From Parachryseolinea silvisoli (GTDB taxonomy: Bacteria; Bacteroidota; Bacteroidia; Cytophagales; Cyclobacteriaceae), in contig NZ_JAIOAO010000004.1 in the NCBI RefSeq assembly GCF_021190955.1, positions 186,001 to 250,000 on the forward strand: a stretch of DNA of 64,000 nt, read 5' to 3'. Each line of letters starts with the position of its first letter. Positions within the stretch are counted from its first letter, which is position 1. A model generated the notes under the pieces. The model saw only the letters and a program-made list of their open reading frames with translations. It searched no databases and was not told where the DNA came from. This document shows, one piece after another, positions 62,313-64,000 of the stretch. Made by a program: the position numbers and the translations under genes.

Positions 62313-63158
62313 ATGAAGCGCGAAACTTTGTACGAACCGTTTGAAGTGGCCTTTAGCAAGCTGGACGAAGGGCCCAGCGCGGGCCACCGCCATTTGTTTT
62401 TCGAGCTGGTATATATCATGTCAGGTACAGGCAAGCAGTGTATCAACAAAAGCACCTTCTACTACCGGCCGGGCCACATGTTCCTGATTACGCCACAAGA
62501 CTGCCATTCGTTTGATGTCGAGGCCACCACGGAGTTTTTCTTTCTCCGGTTCAACGATAACTATATACGCTCCAAGTCCTTCCACACCGACGACCTCCGG
62601 CGGCTGGAATATATTTTGCAGAATGCCAATCATCAACCCGGCTGTATCCTAAAGAACTTATCCGACAAACCGCTGGTGCGGAGCCTGGCCGAGGCTATCA
62701 TTGCCGAGTTTGTAAACCGCGACCTGTATAACCGCGAGCTCGTTGAGAAGTTGGTGAATACATTGATCGTCATTGTCGCCCGGAACATCGCCAAGTATTT
62801 ACCCGCCGCCGTGCACGAAGATACCGACGGGCGCGCCGTGGATATGCTCCATTATGTACAGGCTAATCTATGCCAGCCGGAGAAGCTCAAGGCAGAACAC
62901 CTCAGCAAACAGTTCGGCGTATCCGGATCGTACCTGGGGCGTTATTTCAAAAATAAGACACAGGAAACCTTACAGCAATATATTTCCAACCTGCGCCGGC
63001 GGCACATCGAATCGCGCCTGCGCTTCAGCGACCTGCGCGTGCACGAGATCGCGGCCGAGCTCGGCTTCGCCGATGAGAGCCATCTCAACAAGTTCTTGCG
63101 AAAAGCAACGGGCAAAAGTGCTTCACAATTCCGGAAGGAATTACAGCCCGTCCGTTGA
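62313..63158 (+). CDS. AraC family transcriptional regulator
   Basis: A 281-residue regulator with a cupin-like N-domain (HRHLFFELVYIMSGTGKQCI, FLITPQDCHSFDV) and two C-terminal helix-turn-helix motifs (AEHLSKQFGVSGSYLGRYFK, VHEIAAELGFADESHLNKFL). It is a paralogue of the regulator at 53522. It is divergent from the quinone oxidoreductase, its probable target. The region after it (63159-63565) holds no gene I can support; it is AT-rich with no clear repeat. Confidence 0.94.
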   Translation: MKRETLYEPFEVAFSKLDEGPSAGHRHLFFELVYIMSGTGKQCINKSTFYYRPGHMFLITPQDCHSFDVEATTEFFFLRFNDNYIRSKSFHTDDLRRLEYILQNANHQPGCILKNLSDKPLVRSLAEAIIAEFVNRDLYNRELVEKLVNTLIVIVARNIAKYLPAAVHEDTDGRAVDMLHYVQANLCQPEKLKAEHLSKQFGVSGSYLGRYFKNKTQETLQQYISNLRRRHIESRLRFSDLRVHEIAAELGFADESHLNKFLRKATGKSASQFRKELQPVR

Positions 63159-63565
63159 GTGCGATCGATGGCAGGTCGCCTGTCTCGAAAAAAGTGACAT
63201 CGTGCGGACCATGATAACGATGGTAAGTATAGTCACCGCCGACCAGGTATATATGGAAAGGCTCTCCCTATAGTAATACTGTCATATTTGGATTTTTTTT
63301 CCTTTCTTCAGGCAAAAGGCGGTGTTGTATGCCAAAAACGATGGTGACGTCGGTAACAAGAGGATACCGTTCGGTCTGTTTTTTAGAAAATAATTTTTTA
63401 TACTGCTTAGGGAAGTGCCTTCGTTCGTATACGTATCCTTGAGGGGCCGTATAGCAAGTTAGCGGCAGGCCGGCGGATGTATGTAAGGATCACTTCGCGA
63501 AAGACCCCGTTTATGGTAGCGTTAAAACAATAACTCATATTTCGTTTATTTATTAACCTAATCCT

Positions 63566-64000
63566 ATGACGTATTTTTACTTGTGTGCCCGTGGCATATG
63601 CCTGCGGTTTGGCCTTTCCTTCTTATTGATAGTATGCCTGGCAGTGTGCGCGATGGCGCAGCCGCCGGGGCAAGCCGGTGCCGGGACGGTGCCGGGAATT
63701 GTGCGGGTCAGGGTGAGCGAAGCGTATGCGCGACAGCTTGAGACGGCGCGACTGCGCGTCACCGCGGGGAATGTCGTGCAGACGGGCATGGCGTCGTTCG
63801 ATGCCGCCCACCAGCGTGTTGGCGCGCGGAAAATGAAACGTGTGTTTCCGGTAGCGGGTAAATTTGAGCAAAAGCACCGTCGCCACGGATTGCACCTGTG
63901 GTATGAAATCCAGGTAGATGAAAAAATGTCGCTTGGGTCGGTACTGGAATCGTACCGGTCGGTCGACGGTGTGGTAAAAGTCGAAGCAGTGCGGCAGAAG
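63566..64000 (+). CDS. N-terminus of a probable secreted S8 (subtilisin-like) peptidase
   Basis: The frame runs off the right edge after 145 codons. A signal peptide (FGLSFLLIVCLAVCAMAQ) is followed by a compact domain, GIVRVRVSEAYARQLE, MKRVFPVAGKFEQKHRRHGL, WYEIQVDEKMSLGSVL and YRSVDGVVKVE. This matches the propeptide pattern found before the catalytic domain of Bacteroidota S8 peptidases, many of them T9SS cargo. The catalytic domain lies outside the window, so the call rests on the prodomain only. Confidence 0.6.
   Translation, partial: MTYFYLCARGICLRFGLSFLLIVCLAVCAMAQPPGQAGAGTVPGIVRVRVSEAYARQLETARLRVTAGNVVQTGMASFDAAHQRVGARKMKRVFPVAGKFEQKHRRHGLHLWYEIQVDEKMSLGSVLESYRSVDGVVKVEAVRQK

Noticed and set aside
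1-64000. tRNA or rRNA genes, CRISPR arrays, transposases, integrases or defence islands
   Set aside because: Intergenic regions were read for tRNA-like arms, spaced identical repeats and inverted terminal repeats; none was convincing, and no protein shows transposase, integrase, Cas or restriction motifs.

Overview
The window looks like chromosomal DNA of a Bacteroidota bacterium, most likely a Cytophagales-type soil organism. The evidence is two SusC/SusD pairs, a type IX secretion (T9SS) C-terminal domain on a chitinase, a long IspG, a fused E1 alpha-beta 2-oxoacid dehydrogenase, lipoproteins with Bacteroidota-style lipoboxes, and many promoters of the Bacteroidota type (TTTG, about 19 bp, TAnnTTTG). 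The exact genus is inference. I see no rRNA, tRNA, CRISPR array, insertion sequence, phage or integron.

Layout. 1-4.6 kb: end of an unknown gene, ispG with two small co-directional genes, and a lysine-rich lipoprotein. 3.9-6.8 kb (minus): TerC, DinB, YheT-like hydrolase and an SRAP protein that has lost three of four catalytic residues. 7-10.9 kb: alanine dehydrogenase divergent from fused E1. 10.9-17.3 kb: lipoprotein, LuxE-like acyl-protein synthetase, mini-lipoprotein, valS and an MFS transporter. 17.5-26.5 kb: an apparent alpha-mannoside utilisation operon (phosphomannose-isomerase-like protein with an extra N-terminal domain, sugar porter, two GH92 glycosidases). 26.5-31.4 kb: NmrA/HxlR divergent pair, HelD-like helicase, RDD protein and GNAT enzyme.

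31.5-49.9 kb is the glycan-related half: a lipoprotein, a GH18 chitinase with three discoidin domains, SusC/SusD pair 1, a DUF418 membrane protein, then SusC/SusD pair 2 with an FG-GAP/ASPIC lipoprotein. 50.1-64 kb holds an aminotransferase divergent from an Lrp regulator, a Tat-type calcineurin phosphoesterase, an AraC regulator divergent from DoxX and an esterase, an unknown 421-residue protein, an operon of two propeller-like lipoproteins and a small barrel, a tandem universal stress protein, an ABM-domain protein, a quinone oxidoreductase divergent from a second AraC regulator, and the start of a probable S8 peptidase.

Besides the genes, the intergenic regions carry ordered repeats. Direct repeats set exactly 21 bp apart lie upstream of the chitinase and in both AraC-flanked intergenic regions. 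Two identical-arm palindromes, also 21 bp apart, lie in the SusC 1 leader. An 18-bp perfect palindrome lies just upstream of the SusC 2 promoter. Together with four regulator/target divergent pairs they suggest several local regulatory circuits. No wholly new multi-gene system is proven here. The best candidates for novelty are the degenerate SRAP protein, the mannoside operon with divergent GH92 enzymes, the propeller-lipoprotein operon and the unknown family at 56.3-57.6 kb.
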